Below, piece after piece: positions 49,601-55,885 of a stretch of DNA of 64,000 nucleotides (the first letter of the stretch is position 1; every line of letters starts with the position of its first letter). Under the pieces are notes generated by a model, which saw only the letters and a list, made by a program, of their open reading frames with translations, did no database searches and had not been told where the DNA came from. The stretch lies in assembly GCA_036362985.1 (NCBI GenBank), contig JAYGXS010000003.1, positions 40,949,288 to 41,013,287 on the forward strand, read 5' to 3'. The translations under genes and the position numbers were made by a program. This DNA is from Ligula intestinalis (lineage: Eukaryota > Platyhelminthes > Cestoda > Diphyllobothriidea > Diphyllobothriidae).

Positions 49601-50623
49601 TATTCACAGTGCGGCGTATTCTGGAATTCTGCCATGGTAGCCACAACACGTGGCCGTTCTTTGTGGAATCTTAACGCATCTTCCGTTTTTTAAGGGTCAA
49701 TGGAGATGATAGTAGTTTCGTTTTATTGCTGATGGCCATGCTTAAATTTTAGCACTACAATCAACAGGGTCCGTGCTGTATGTGAGGTGTGTTGTAGTAA
49801 GCGCAGAGTCTTCCACGCATGAGAGGCCGCAGAATTTTGTTTCTGCCTTCATCTGTCTTGCGTATATATTTTCAGTCGTCATAAGCATTGTGAAGAATCA
49901 GAGGCTGGTGAGGGTAGAAGTATCCAAGGTATTTTTCAAAATGACAACAGTGATATGGGGGCTGGTCCTCATTTCGTGACATGGATCGCTTCAATAGTTC
50001 CACACTGTTTTCGAAGTCCACGTTGTTTCTGGGGAGAAATGCTGCCTCAGGTGTGTGTTCCAACGACTGAGTAGCACGTGTGCCTCCCAAAAGGGGCCAT
50101 GTGGTAGATGCGCTGGACCAACACGGAGGTTAGCTCAGAGTACGGCAGGCGTCATTAGGGTTGCAGTCCCATAACAAATGCCGAACGTGGGGGTGTGGTG
50201 GCACGCGTAGGTGTAGCCTCACGCCGCACCAGCCACCTGCACTCGATCCCGCCTCCAGTCCTATTGACTATGTCTTGACACCGGGCGCATGTGGTGAAGG
50301 ATGAAAGAGTGCGGTAGATGCAGTACAAGTCTACTGTCACTTAAGACTAATTCACGCGCGATTCATCGTCCCTGCATCACTCTGTTATGGGTGCACACAG
50401 TGAAATTGTAATCGACGATTCAACTACACGGGCAGTTGTGGTTGCCAACGGGGCTACCTAAAATCACACCCAACACCTAGAAATTGAATATATATTCCCC
50501 ATTTCACCCTTTTTGTCGGATTCTCTTTTTGCAGATAATGAACCCCAAAAGCAAACAGAACGCTCGTCTCAGTCTTCCCAAGAGACAGCAGTCTTCAATA
50601 AACAGAAGAAAACCTGGTTCTAG
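16251..50623 (+). CDS. USP31/43-like: Ubiquitin carboxyl-terminal hydrolase, USP31/USP43 type (14 exons)
   Basis: A cysteine protease that removes ubiquitin from proteins. Exons: 16251-16610, 18409-18852, 19364-19633, 27468-27656, 31542-31721, 32462-32488, 36002-36166, 37165-37578, 40608-40782, 41738-41836, 43570-43754, 43859-44291, 48344-48418 and 50535-50623. They sum to 3105 nt (1034 residues) with all phases compatible. The Cys box GNTCYINTTLQCL holds C56. The QDAQEFLIFLLDR box is at 128-140. Zinc-finger pairs are CPDC (195-198) and CPRC (698-701). The His box GQLDSGHYTAICRN holds H808, and D826 in HYSDKK completes the triad. YILFYKKR closes the domain. USP31 and USP43 share the DAQEF(L)xxLLDRxHE wording, a long insert between the two halves, and a Ser-rich tail; human paralogues are about 1100-1350 residues. 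Oddities are an internal 27-residue duplication, one GC donor and an uncertain exon 6. Family call is firm; the orthologue (31 or 43) is not resolved. Confidence 0.85.
16611..18408 (+). other. USP intron 1
   Basis: GT-AG intron of 1798 bp, ending in the tract TATATCCCTTCAG. It contains R2 copy 2. No other gene is seen. Confidence 0.6.
17318..17455 (+). repeat. Dispersed repeat R2, copy 2
   Basis: Aligns with 13835-13970, sharing GTCAGATGCG, GCAGTGGCTGACAG and GCGTGCCA. Lies inside USP intron 1. Confidence 0.6.
18409..18852 (+). CDS. USP exon 2 (DAQEF box, first zinc-finger Cys pair)
   Basis: 148 codons, phase 0 at both ends (CTTCAG|GATTTC and CAACG|GTGAGT). Carries REQDAQEFLIFLLDRLHEE, an in-frame duplicated 27-residue segment, CPDC, and FLSLSLPIPLKKE, which matches the conserved strand after the first Cys pair in USP enzymes. 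Confidence 0.85.
18472..18633 (+). repeat. In-frame 81-bp tandem duplication inside USP exon 2
   Basis: Unit 1 is 18472-18552 and unit 2 is 18553-18633. They differ at about 14 of 81 positions by eye, mostly transitions. They encode residues 142-168 (HEENILRSTESEVRR...SRVC) and 169-195 (HEENMLHPAESEVHR...SIVC). Only unit 2 runs directly into the CPDC zinc-finger pair, as in other USPs, so unit 1 is the extra copy or the one free to diverge. Confidence 0.9.
18978..19021 (+). repeat. CTA/ACT trinucleotide microsatellite
   Basis: Imperfect (CTA)n run interrupted by CCATCA, inside USP intron 2. Confidence 0.8.
19364..19633 (+). CDS. USP exon 3 (start of the insert region)
   Basis: 90 codons, phase 0, from ATCTACAG|CCTTCA to TTTTTG|GTAAGC. 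Reads PSWRQRRLSFDSKATIESVY and ends LLVQATASGFGAWFL. A second strong donor, CACCG|GTAAGC after 19462, would end the exon 57 codons earlier in the same phase, so an in-frame alternative 5' splice site is possible. Confidence 0.65.
20805..21050. mobile_element. tRNA-headed SINE in inverted arrangement
   Basis: The left side reads GGAATGGCTATTTATAAT...ATTAGCCATCATCACTCGGCC (minus orientation). The right side reads CGGCTGATGACG...GGCCAGAACTGG-like sequence and CTGGTTTCCCTCGTGTTTGTCGG (plus orientation). The centre, read on the minus strand, has GTTCGTTCGAGCC, a B-box-like motif. The same body occurs at 36.2-36.7 and 44.5-45.0 kb. Confidence 0.6.
21403..21555 (+). repeat. 155-bp dispersed repeat, copy 1
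   Basis: Collinear with 26413-26575: CAGGAGTGTAGGGCGTCCG, GGTGAGCAACTGCAG, GTGCGAGAG, ATGACGACTGGGCTAG. Its partner lies at the 5' edge of the LINE fragment at 25.4-26.4 kb. Confidence 0.7.
22200..22985 (+). repeat. Diverged direct repeats of about 190 bp
   Basis: 22200-22385 and 22790-22985 share AGTAAGTAC, CAGCA(G/C)A...GGCTT, CTTGGTTT, CTCTGTCCAC, and (A)TACTGCTGCCAG/ATACTGCTGCTAG in order. Non-coding and of unknown family. Between them at about 22640-22710 is a block resembling PLE terminal sequence (ACAAGTCAGATTCTGTC, CTTCGTCAGAG). Confidence 0.5.
23290..24720 (-). mobile_element. Non-LTR retrotransposon fragment A, linker plus reverse transcriptase (decayed)
   Basis: Minus-strand frames, in order: AERLDKLPVRGKPMV, LLAEKNRLHKAYVDRS, WLARKGEEIHG, EWKNFFAASKAVYGP, LQETIKTVQQLSSGKAPGFD (the SGKAPG box), DNHRGISLLNIAGKIFARIL, QGLLPESQCGFHRHRGTTD, TFADLTNAFDAVNR (motif A), FAVTNGV, LFADECALN (FADD box with D to E) and NTEKT. 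Together they cover the linker and nearly the whole polymerase of an RTE/L1-like LINE. Frameshifts, stops and the changed catalytic Asp make it dead. It ends just after NTEKT, close to where fragment B begins. Confidence 0.85.
25390..26412 (-). mobile_element. Non-LTR retrotransposon fragment B, C-terminal region of the same family
   Basis: Minus-strand frames: VIMHQLQTGVECNAQRVNVN, GRYAYLGSTLSHGCK, then AQLRWQDRILDTEVLEKTK, SIHAMLRQIQLRWSGHLVRM (the LRWxGHLxRMxxxRLPKR block of RTE-like LINEs), RLLYGDVPVGARHRG, and NIANWEELAQDRSAWR. This is the portion that normally follows fragment A's NTEKT. It lies upstream of A on the minus strand, so the halves are in permuted order. Multiple frameshifts. 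A G-run of about 10 at 25438-25448 lies near its 3' side. Confidence 0.8.
26413..26575 (+). repeat. 155-bp dispersed repeat, copy 2
   Basis: Partner of 21403-21555, directly abutting LINE fragment B. It may be part of that insertion or its target. Confidence 0.65.
27468..27656 (+). CDS. USP exon 4
   Basis: 63 codons, phase 0 (TTTTAG|GATGAA to CGCATG|GTACGG). Reads DETGLGANLVDGLDVEAIC, SNLLIRQQNFLYGDSVFLVH. By position this is the insert region, where USP31/43 proteins have ubiquitin-like-fold sequence. Similarity is by position and style only. Confidence 0.75.
28480..29402 (+). mobile_element. RTE-like LINE fragment, C-terminal region and 3' tail
   Basis: From about 28500: RKAKLFSSVIPDQEKAPLG, GHELEEVDS. 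After an interruption at about 28606-28727 it reads FKYLGARLLPNGQSKDD, IVSRIDAARWVF, ENERRLEIFDHRCLRTILRA, ETVRIRCDRISRISQAIQER, LRWFGHVLCRPPHEL, RRRGGQLNTWLDTVRQDIEA, FGLRRWRRDWVEL and ANRHAWRDTVRDIIVAG. These are the post-RT blocks of RTE-clade LINEs. The copy ends with a short AAGTACA-type tail (29386-29402). Several stops and frameshifts; not functional. Confidence 0.85.
31060..31110 (-). repeat. Dispersed repeat R1, partial copy 3
   Basis: Minus strand reads GGTAGATGCAGCGCAAGTCT, matching the core of R1 (copies near 11.4 and 50.3 kb). Confidence 0.5.
31542..31721 (+). CDS. USP exon 5
   Basis: 60 codons, phase 0 (CCCGTCAG|GACGTC to TATTTTG|GTTAGT). Acidic start DVDSADEDDGMLRILLIHV, then FRRFSPPLLIL, matching the RRFxPPxxL strand conserved in the insert of related USPs. 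Confidence 0.75.
32462..32488 (+). CDS. USP exon 6 (27-nt microexon, provisional)
   Basis: Nine codons, ANREAIFPQ, phase 0 at both ends (CACACAG|GCCAAC to CCGCAG|GTGTCT). The same frame is open from 32366 with a better acceptor at 32390 (TTTACCAG|AAGGCC), but that start needs one extra upstream nucleotide, which exon 5 does not supply with its GTTAGT donor. The microexon reading restores phase and gives a natural join, PPLLIL-ANREAI. The acceptor's pyrimidine tract is poor, so confidence is moderate. Confidence 0.5.
33169..33735 (-). mobile_element. RTE-like LINE with internal deletion: endonuclease joined to the 3' end
   Basis: Minus strand from 33735: GPICENSERLLKFTDQNRLF, NKQLLPWHSKDGHMTSQIDY, ILVSSRFRSW and FDHVLVHMRLK, the C-terminal half of an apurinic-type endonuclease (SDH box changed to FDH). 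At about 33300 it passes straight into a block collinear with the last 25 codons and tail of the 28.5-kb RTE copy (CGTCACGC..., then AAGTACAAGTAAGTA at 33171-33185, read as complement). The whole polymerase is missing, leaving a 567-bp derivative. Confidence 0.75.
34312..34878. mobile_element. pogo-like miniature inverted-repeat element (567 bp)
   Basis: Ends are CAGTAGTCGCCGGCTATTAA (34312-34331) and TTATTAACCGGCGACTACTG (34859-34878), reverse complements with about one mismatch. TGGGCTTATTA/GGGCTTAATA-type subrepeats recur inside both ends. CAGTAGTC-type ends occur in pogo/Tigger-like DNA transposons, but a clean TA duplication is seen only on the left (TTCTA). No transposase frame. The class call is inference. 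Confidence 0.7.
34880..36001. other. Unresolved part of USP intron 6
   Basis: GC-richer, low-complexity repeat-like sequence. A minus frame at 35127-35333 has no recognised domain. Ends in a pyrimidine-rich tract and TCTTGACAG before exon 7. Confidence 0.4.
36002..36166 (+). CDS. USP exon 7
   Basis: 55 codons, phase 0 (TTGACAG|GTGAGA to CCTGGG|GTAAGT). Reads VRPDIQFDELRKNAIRALTD and DDQLLRAFFGLRFWIVDAG. The FxELRxxxIRAL helix fits the insert of related USPs. Confidence 0.8.
36230..36715. mobile_element. SINE pair, plus then minus copy, inside USP intron 7
   Basis: 36230-36390 (+) contains CTTGGGGTTGAGTCTGACTT, GCTGCTAAGCCAAAACCAGC. 36625-36715 (-) contains GGCTATTTCTGGCCTATTAG, CATCAGTCGGCCATATCCAA. 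Both match the SINE body at 44.5-45.0 kb. The plus copy has a B-box-like segment, CCGATTTGAACCTC. Confidence 0.6.
37165..37578 (+). CDS. USP exon 8 (ends at a predicted GC donor)
   Basis: 138 codons starting at TCTAAAG|GAGGTC. Reads VPVPFWMLPSSNGDSANRPK, a Ser/Pro-rich spacer, and SLSDCFK, the start of the conserved SLxDCF block before the second zinc-finger pair. The reading that joins cleanly to exon 9 ends at TTCAAG|GCTAGT, a GC 5' splice site. Several longer overlapping frames here on both strands are shadows of this exon. Confidence 0.75.
37579..40607 (+). other. USP intron 8 (predicted GC-AG)
   Basis: 3.0 kb, starting GCTAGT and ending TTAATAG. Contains the Penelope-like endonuclease remains. 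The region 39120-40600 is AT-rich and unrecognised. Confidence 0.55.
38460..39110 (-). mobile_element. Penelope-like element, C-terminal GIY-YIG-type endonuclease region
   Basis: Minus strand: AIPENGYPERFVFRNID, EVFIKLPFLGNATSELI, RLRTAITSAFCAANLHIFLA, RLPLKANSMCIYSFKCSSG, AGYIGQKKKHPEKREREHIP, SGSIITHLVDTNHRVD. After a frameshift near 38600 it reads VVYRTPGYLLDDLRQRLFAI VEAVA. The CxYxxxCxxxxxYIGxT/K..R..EH block is the PLE GIY-YIG endonuclease. Frameshifts and one stop show decay. It could be the 3' part of an element like the RT fragment at 1-570. Confidence 0.85.
40608..40782 (+). CDS. USP exon 9 (second zinc-finger Cys pair)
   Basis: Phase 0 to 1 (TTAATAG|GCCTTC to AAAGG|GTATGT). Reads AFTECERLPDDKEKCPRCSK and LLNAPAYLLLHLNRFV, the CPxC pair and the LxxHLxRF block found in nearly all USPs. 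This exon fixes the family. Confidence 0.85.
40783..43569 (+). other. USP introns 9 and 10 (around exon 10)
   Basis: Introns 40783-41737 and 41837-43569. No element or gene recognised. The second ends with the pyrimidine tract CTTTCTTCATCCGCCTAG. Confidence 0.5.
41738..41836 (+). CDS. USP exon 10
   Basis: Phase 1 in and out (GCATTTCAG|ACTCAG to AATCCT|GTGAGT). Reads SVAWDMRKIYSLVDYPIDGL, DISCLMEKSPK, the V(D/K)(F/Y)PxxGLD block before the His box. Confidence 0.85.
43570..43754 (+). CDS. USP exon 11 (catalytic His and Asp)
   Basis: Phase 1 to 0 (CCGCCTAG|CTTTGT to GATCAG|GTAGGT). Reads PPYDLVAVCNHKGQLDSGHY, TAICRNLFTNQWWHYSDKK. H808 and D826 complete the triad. The CNHxGxxxxGHYTAxCRN wording is the closest link to USP31/USP43. 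Confidence 0.9.
43859..44291 (+). CDS. USP exon 12 (end of catalytic domain, disordered tail)
   Basis: Starts at TTTTGCAG|GTCGTT after a 104-bp intron. Reads VVQASAYILFYKKRG and then a Ser/Pro/Lys-rich tail ending PPPVGPKPRSRHDP. The preferred end is the donor CCAA|GTTAGT (phase 1), which joins to exon 13. If this donor is not used, the frame stops at TAG 44294-44296. Confidence 0.8.
44480..44640 (-). mobile_element. SINE, minus copy
   Basis: Minus strand contains GATGGCTAATAAGCCAAAAA, TGGCCATTCCAGGC, preceded by CCTGGGGTTGATATGACTGG. Same body as the plus copy 100 bp further on. Confidence 0.65.
44735..44960 (+). mobile_element. tRNA-derived SINE, best preserved copy
   Basis: The head has an exact A box, TGGCTCAGTGG (44740-44750), and a B box, GGTTCGAGTC (about 44784-44793), spaced as in tRNA genes. 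It is followed by the family body GGGGTTGGGTATGACTGGCT, GAAATGGCCATTCCGGTTTC, CCTTGTCTTTGCCGGCAATG. RNA polymerase III transcription is expected from the boxes. It is not a functional tRNA, because the stems do not pair. Confidence 0.75.
46343..46955. mobile_element. Inverted-repeat element of 613 bp
   Basis: GAAGAGGGGGCAGGTTCATG (from 46343) pairs with the right end (46928-46955, ATTTGGTCCATGAACCCGCC). Arms are 28 bp with one mismatch. Inside the left end, ACATTTCGAAAACC and CATCGTCAGAG resemble PLE terminal sequence. No protein recognised inside. Confidence 0.65.
48344..48418 (+). CDS. USP exon 13
   Basis: Phase 1 in and out (AACTTCAG|TGGACT to CGAG|GTATGA). Reads MDSSHGKNDKPSDPTLSETS, IWKPR, where Met is the codon split with exon 12. 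Short, hydrophilic, with good splice sites. Confidence 0.7.
48419..50534 (+). other. USP intron 13
   Basis: 2.1 kb. Contains R1 copy 4 near its end. The rest is unrecognised. Ends in the strong tract GGATTCTCTTTTTGCAG. Confidence 0.5.
50210..50440 (+). repeat. Dispersed repeat R1, copy 4
   Basis: Collinear with 11335-11550: CCAGCCACCTG, CAGTCCTATTGAC, TTGACACCGGG, CGGTAGATGCAG, CGTCCCTGCA. Confidence 0.6.
50535..50623 (+). CDS. USP exon 14 (C-terminus)
   Basis: Phase 1 entry at TTTTTGCAG|ATAATG. Reads DNEPQKQTERSSQSSQETAV, FNKQKKTWF, then stop TAG at 50621-50623. The polar Ser/Gln-rich tail continues the style of exons 12-13. Confidence 0.7.
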
Positions 50624-52155
50624 TTCTCCGTTCTCAAACACGTGGTCTGGCCTGCTCTGTTGCACACCCTAGCGCATCTGTGATGTTTAAGGCTGTTCCC
50701 TACATCCGCATGCTGTAGCTAAAGCCCAAAACCGCAACACCATGCGCCTGGTCGACGGAAACTTTTTCACACTATATCCCCTTGTTCGTCTTTCTTACTC
50801 TTCATAAGTGCGTCAATGCTAACCACATAGGTGGCCCTCCCCACTTCACTGCCCAAAGCCGTCTACCCATGCTTTTTGTTCTCGGACTTAGTTACCGCAC
50901 CCTACTCCCCCCTCCATTTCCTTATTTTATTCTGCCTCCAGAACATGCGTAGTCCCCCGCCTCACCGACTGACGCCACTTTCATATGCCCTCTGCCTCGT
51001 CCACTCAGATGTGATACTGCCTTCTTATACTATTCCCTTTATCTTCTGAGTCACAAATATGACGATTTTAAGATTCTGCCGAGGGACGTTGTGTGCACTT
51101 TCGTGTGGCGACACGGTGCCAATGCTAAGGGCGCAGAAGTTTTGCAGTGCGAGCACAAGTCAAATTTGGCATGCGCTAAGCTGCCACTATAGAGGACAGT
51201 CTTCAGTGCCGTTTTATTAAGGGAGAGATGGACGAACACCTTTGAAATCCCTTATGGTGACAAAGTATCTAAGAAAAAGCACACTCACACATAAAGGAGA
51301 TTGAAAATTTTACCTGTATAACTATACAGTAAAAATCCTGAATTGAAGGGCCGTAAGATTTTGAGAGGAGAAACGACTTCGCGAAGCGGTATGGCGGAGT
51401 AGGATGCCAATATAAATGCAGGTCTGCGAGTAAAAAGCAGTGATACAGGCAATGGGTGTAAAACCTCTATACTGAAATGGCCAAAACGGCATCCGGATGT
51501 GGGTGGGCGAAAAGTGGATCGGAGATGGTTTCGATCGTATCTGCCAAGATAACTCCGGTTAATTTTCCGGGGAGGCGGCCGAAATCACACATGAAGGAAA
51601 CAATACAGGCTGGCAAACTCATTTGGAAATGGTCTCCGATATTTGCAATAGTCTTTACTCAAAACTGCTTGAGAAGGATAAGCAAAATAAAGGGTAATTG
51701 CACGCGCATGGCCAATGAGCATTTGGCACGATCGCACACCTGACCACAAAAATATCTGATATTTTGGCCAAACATACAGCAGGTGTCCATCCGGTCTTCC
51801 CTCCCGACTTAAGGTATGCAATTTTTACAAATGCATGGACTTCTGTGGCTTGGTAACAGTCAGGTACTTCTTGCGATGACTGTGCACCTTCGGCTAACGT
51901 TCGGGATCAACTTCTTAATGGTCACGTGAAGGTGTTTCTGCAACTATTATTAAGTCCACTTATGAGCTCACTGTGCACTCAAGGAGAGGAAAATCTGTAG
52001 TTTTGCTGACGCCATGGTTCTATTCACTCACTTGCTCTTGAGAGTCTTATTAACGTTTAACTTAGTGGTCGCGTCCGCTAAAAAATTACGCTTGCTAGGT
52101 GGCAATGACTCTACACTCATTACCTTATGCTCTTTGATAGATTCAGGGTTAATCT
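50624..52155. other. USP 3' flank / untranslated region
   Basis: No gene recognised. The nearest AATAAA I see on the + strand is near 51686, so the poly(A) site is unresolved. Short frames here have no domain. Confidence 0.4.
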
Positions 52156-52156
52156 C

Positions 52157-53440
52157 GTTGTTGTTGTTGTTGTTGTTGTACTAACTTACTCCCTTAACCT
52201 AGTTTGCCAGAAAACATGATATAAAGTATTTAAGAAAGATGAAGGTATAAAATTTTTAAGAAAGATGAAGGTATAAAATTTTAAGACAGATGAAAGAATT
52301 CGGTGACTTTGTCTGGGCGAATCCATAAGTCTTCAGGCGTGAGGTCCGTAGGGTTGGCCGGGCAATCGAAGAGGTGGCACGTTGTGTAGGAAGGCAGGAG
52401 GCAGTCAAGACAATTGTCCATGACGTCGAAGCATGAGGTGAGACGACATTTGAATGAATTCAGCAGCGTGGAGAAGCCGGAACGCAGCTGGGATAGTCTG
52501 GTTCTGGTGTTTCTGGACAGGTTGGCCCTAAGTCCTCTAGCCATGACGTCGGAGACCGGCGGAGGAGCGTTGAGGAGTCTGTTAGGTTTATAGCTGCTAA
52601 TGGCTTGCTCGACAGTTTCGGTGTGGGGTATCAGTATATTAGTAGGATACACCGAAGCATGTGAGCGGTACGCGTCTATGGTAGATTGCTTCATGCGTCT
52701 AGCAGGTGGAGGGCGTGTTCTGGGTTATGGGACTGCGCAATGTAGATTTTTGCCTGCATGATAGAGTGAACTTTCAGAGGCTGGTCTTGAGTTTCCTGAT
52801 AGAGAGGATGTACATTGGTCATAGTAACACAGCCCGTGGCGATGCGGAGGGCAGCGTTCTCAGTGCGTTGGACTTTCGCCTAGCTGCTGTCGCTTAACAG
52901 TGGGGCAAATTTAGGTGATGCATGCTCAGTCGTTGCCTTGCCTGTTGCTCGGTAGGTCGTGACTAGCGTCTCAGTGTCCTGACCTCAAGAAGAACCTGTC
53001 AAAGCTTTTAGGGTGTTGAACTTGGCTTTTAATTTCTTGGCTTGGATGTCAGCATGGCAGTGTAGAGCCAGCGTCGGGTCGAGAGTGAGGCCCAGAAGTT
53101 TAGGATACTGACATAAAGCAATGTCATTGCCCTACACCTGAATTGGAGGATGGGACTTGTATTCGTTGGGGTCCGGAGTAAACAGAGTTACTGAGGACTT
53201 ACATGCGGATAGCTTCAAATACTTATAATCTAGATCCCGGACTAAACTAGGAATGTAGTTTAAAGCGTCGGCAGCTATGCGGAAATTCAGGTTAGAAGAC
53301 AGCAAGGTGATATCATCAGCATTACACACTATTTCGACTTCAGGGGGGATTCGGGAGGTCAGCCTTATAAATGTTGAATAGCGATGGCGAAATGACAGAA
53401 CCTTGAGGAACTCCTGTCCTAGAGGTGGACCCATCTCTGG
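52157..53440 (-). mobile_element. Jockey-type LINE, 3' half (RT palm to 3' tail)
   Basis: Minus strand from 53436: STSRTGVPQGSVISPSLFN, VEIVCNADDITLLSS (YADD box with Y to N), KLSACKSSVTLFTP, LGLTLDPTLALHCHA, then after decay SHASVYPTNILIPHTE, GLRANLSRNTRTRLSQLRSG, DCLLPSYTTCHLFDCP and PTDLTPEDLWIRPDKV. The C-terminal Cys-containing block is usual in this family. The stop lies near 52283. The 3' UTR has a 26-bp unit (TAAGAAAGATGAAGG core) two to three times at 52228-52293, and a (CAA)7-like tail read from (GTT)n at 52157-52179. Confidence 0.85.
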
Positions 53441-55885
53441 ATGGACTACAGCAAAGAGGTGAACTTCACTTACCCCCATACCAAAATTTGCCAGTATAAT
53501 GTTTATATCTTTTTTTCGAGAGTGGATCTTCTTTATCCGGCGAGGTTGATCCGAATCCTTCTTCTTATTGCCGGCATCGAGCCCAATCTGGGACCTGCTC
53601 AAGCATCTATCAGACGGTTCTGTTCCACAGATCTTACCAAACCAAGCCTGTGTGTGCCTTGCATCAACTGGCAACGCTTCCGCTCAAAAGGCACTAATTG
53701 CTCTGATCTCACTTCCATCCATCAATACAGCGGCTCATCATACAGGTGCATAATCTGTCGTCATCCATGAAATGTGCCTGCTCACACGCCTTGACAAGTG
53801 CTACCTCCACCTTCCTCATCATCACCTCTTGGAAGTCGGCAATCAACTCATTTACCGCCACCTCTAATGTCATTGTCCACACCTCCAGCCTCGCAACTAC
53901 CCTCACTGCCACCACCGCCTATGCCGCGGTCCTCCACGACTCAATCTGTTTCACAACAACCCTCAGTACCGCCGCAGCTTATGTCGCTGACCTTCCCAGA
54001 CGCGTCACCACTGTCTGACCTTAAAATACTACAGCTGAACTGCAATGGCCTTTCTGGGAAAACAGATGAAATCATTCAACAACTCCACGATCACGACATC
54101 ATAATAGCGGCTCTCCAGGAGGCGAAGCTATCAGCAAAGTCGAAGGTTCCACGCTTCCCGGTCTTTGCCGTCGTTCGAAGAGATAGAGCTCGTAACGCCG
54201 GTGGTGGACTGGTCACCTTGGTTCACCACAGTATCAAATACAAGGAGCTGAACTCCGCGTACTCTCCTCTTGAAGAGCTCAATGTGCAAGTTACCATTGG
54301 ACCATCCAGTCTGACTATTCATAACGTATAAATTCCACCACAAAGCAGCTGTGATGCTAACCTCAGGCCATTAATATCCCACATGTTAACGGGTGATTCG
54401 AAACTTACCTTGGGCGACTTCAATGCCCACGATGACCTATGGTTCTCTAACCTTTCCTGTACTAGATGTGCTACACTAGCCGAGGAGATCAACAAACACC
54501 AACTTCGGGGTCCTCAAAACGGATGGAACGTCCACGAGACTTCCTCATCTAGGTACTTGAGCTAGCCCTGACATCTCCACCGTCAGTTGCGACCTATTAC
54601 TATCCACCCCATGAGACTCTATGCAAACTGAAATCTGACCATCTCCCGATAGTTATCACACATGCTTCCCCGATTCGTATCGCTCACTAGAGCTTTATGA
54701 ACCTACGTAAAGCCAACTGGCCCGGTTTCCTTAGTGAAACTGAAAATCTATTTGATCAGGCTCCTTTCACTCTAGCTGTCCGCCAGGGTGTATCGACCTT
54801 CAATCGCATCATGCATACCGCCTCTAAGCACAACATTCCAGCGGGCAAGGTCTTTGATCCCATCCCTGGATACCCTGCTGATGCGGCCACCTTATCGAGA
54901 GAACGTGACGTCACCTGAGCTCAAAACCGTCAGACACCCGTCGTTCCCGACCATGACCTTAGAGATCTCCCGACTGTTCAATGAACACAAGAGGACTCTA
55001 TGGCAAGAAAAGCTAGCTACTTTCTCCAGCCGCACTAACACCAGCAAGTTATGGCAGACAATCAAATCCATCGGTAGAGGAGCGCCTGCTCCTCCCAACC
55101 AGGTTATCAAATTCAATGGTATACCGATAAAGACCGACAGGGACATTGCCAACCAATTTAATGTCCAATTCACCACAGCTGGAGTCCATAAATCATCGAA
55201 GAATTCGAGGATCGTCAAACACACGTCGTGCAAACCTTTATTGATGCCGCTCCAATTCCCAGCTCATGATACTATAACTGCGATTAAGCGTGCTAAAAAC
55301 ACTAAGGCCTTTGTACCTGACAACATTAAGATGGTACACCTAAAACACCTAGGCCACCTAGGTATCGAAGTCCTGATCATGTTATTTAATCTGTCTCTAG
55401 CCACGTGCCGTATACCAGCTATCTGGAAAATGGCCCATATCCTACCCAGCCACAAAGCGGGTAAAGACGCCGTAGTCTCTGACAGCTACCGCCCGATCTC
55501 GCTCCTCAGCCCGGCCGTGAAAATACTTGCGTCTTATTCTCACCTCGCTCAATAGATACGCCAACCTCAAAGAGCACCAACACGGTTTCAGAGCTTTCCA
55601 CTCTACGTCGTCAGCCTTACAACGCACCACGGACCGCATTGCATGTGGATTCAACAAAACGAAACCTGCGGACAGAACAGTAGTGGCCATCCTCGGCCTT
55701 ACTAAAGCTTTTGACTCGGTCAACATTGACGCGTTGATTTCATCTCTCATGGATTCGTCTCTACCGAACGAGCTCTGCAGATGGCTGAACTGCTATCTCC
55801 GTGGCAGACAAATGCGAGTCGAATTTTCGGGCACGCTATCCAAAGTTAATCTCGTTGAAGAACTAGGCGGCAAATATTTCTGCTA
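53441..55885 (+). mobile_element. Jockey-type LINE, 5' half, inverted (leader, endonuclease, first part of RT)
   Basis: Plus strand: ILLLIAGIEPNLGPAQ (53552-53599, degenerate NPGP motif), a Cys-rich finger-like block with SLCVPCINW and YRCIICRHP, a Pro-rich linker, then endonuclease DLKILQLNCNGLSGK, IIAALQEAKLS and LGDFNAHDDLWFS. RT follows: IKRAKNTKAFVPDNIKM, DSYRPISLLSPAVKIL, HGFRAFHSTSSALQR, GLTKAFDSVN (motif A), then MRVEFSGTLSK, breaking off at about 55885 just before the GVPQG block that opens the minus-strand half. Several frameshifts. With the 3' half it covers nearly a whole element. Confidence 0.85.

Noticed and set aside
52157..55885. Two independent LINE insertions instead of one twin-primed copy
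   Set aside because: The halves are complementary parts of one protein, meet at the expected junction and share the breakpoint near GVPQG. Kept as the alternative to test.
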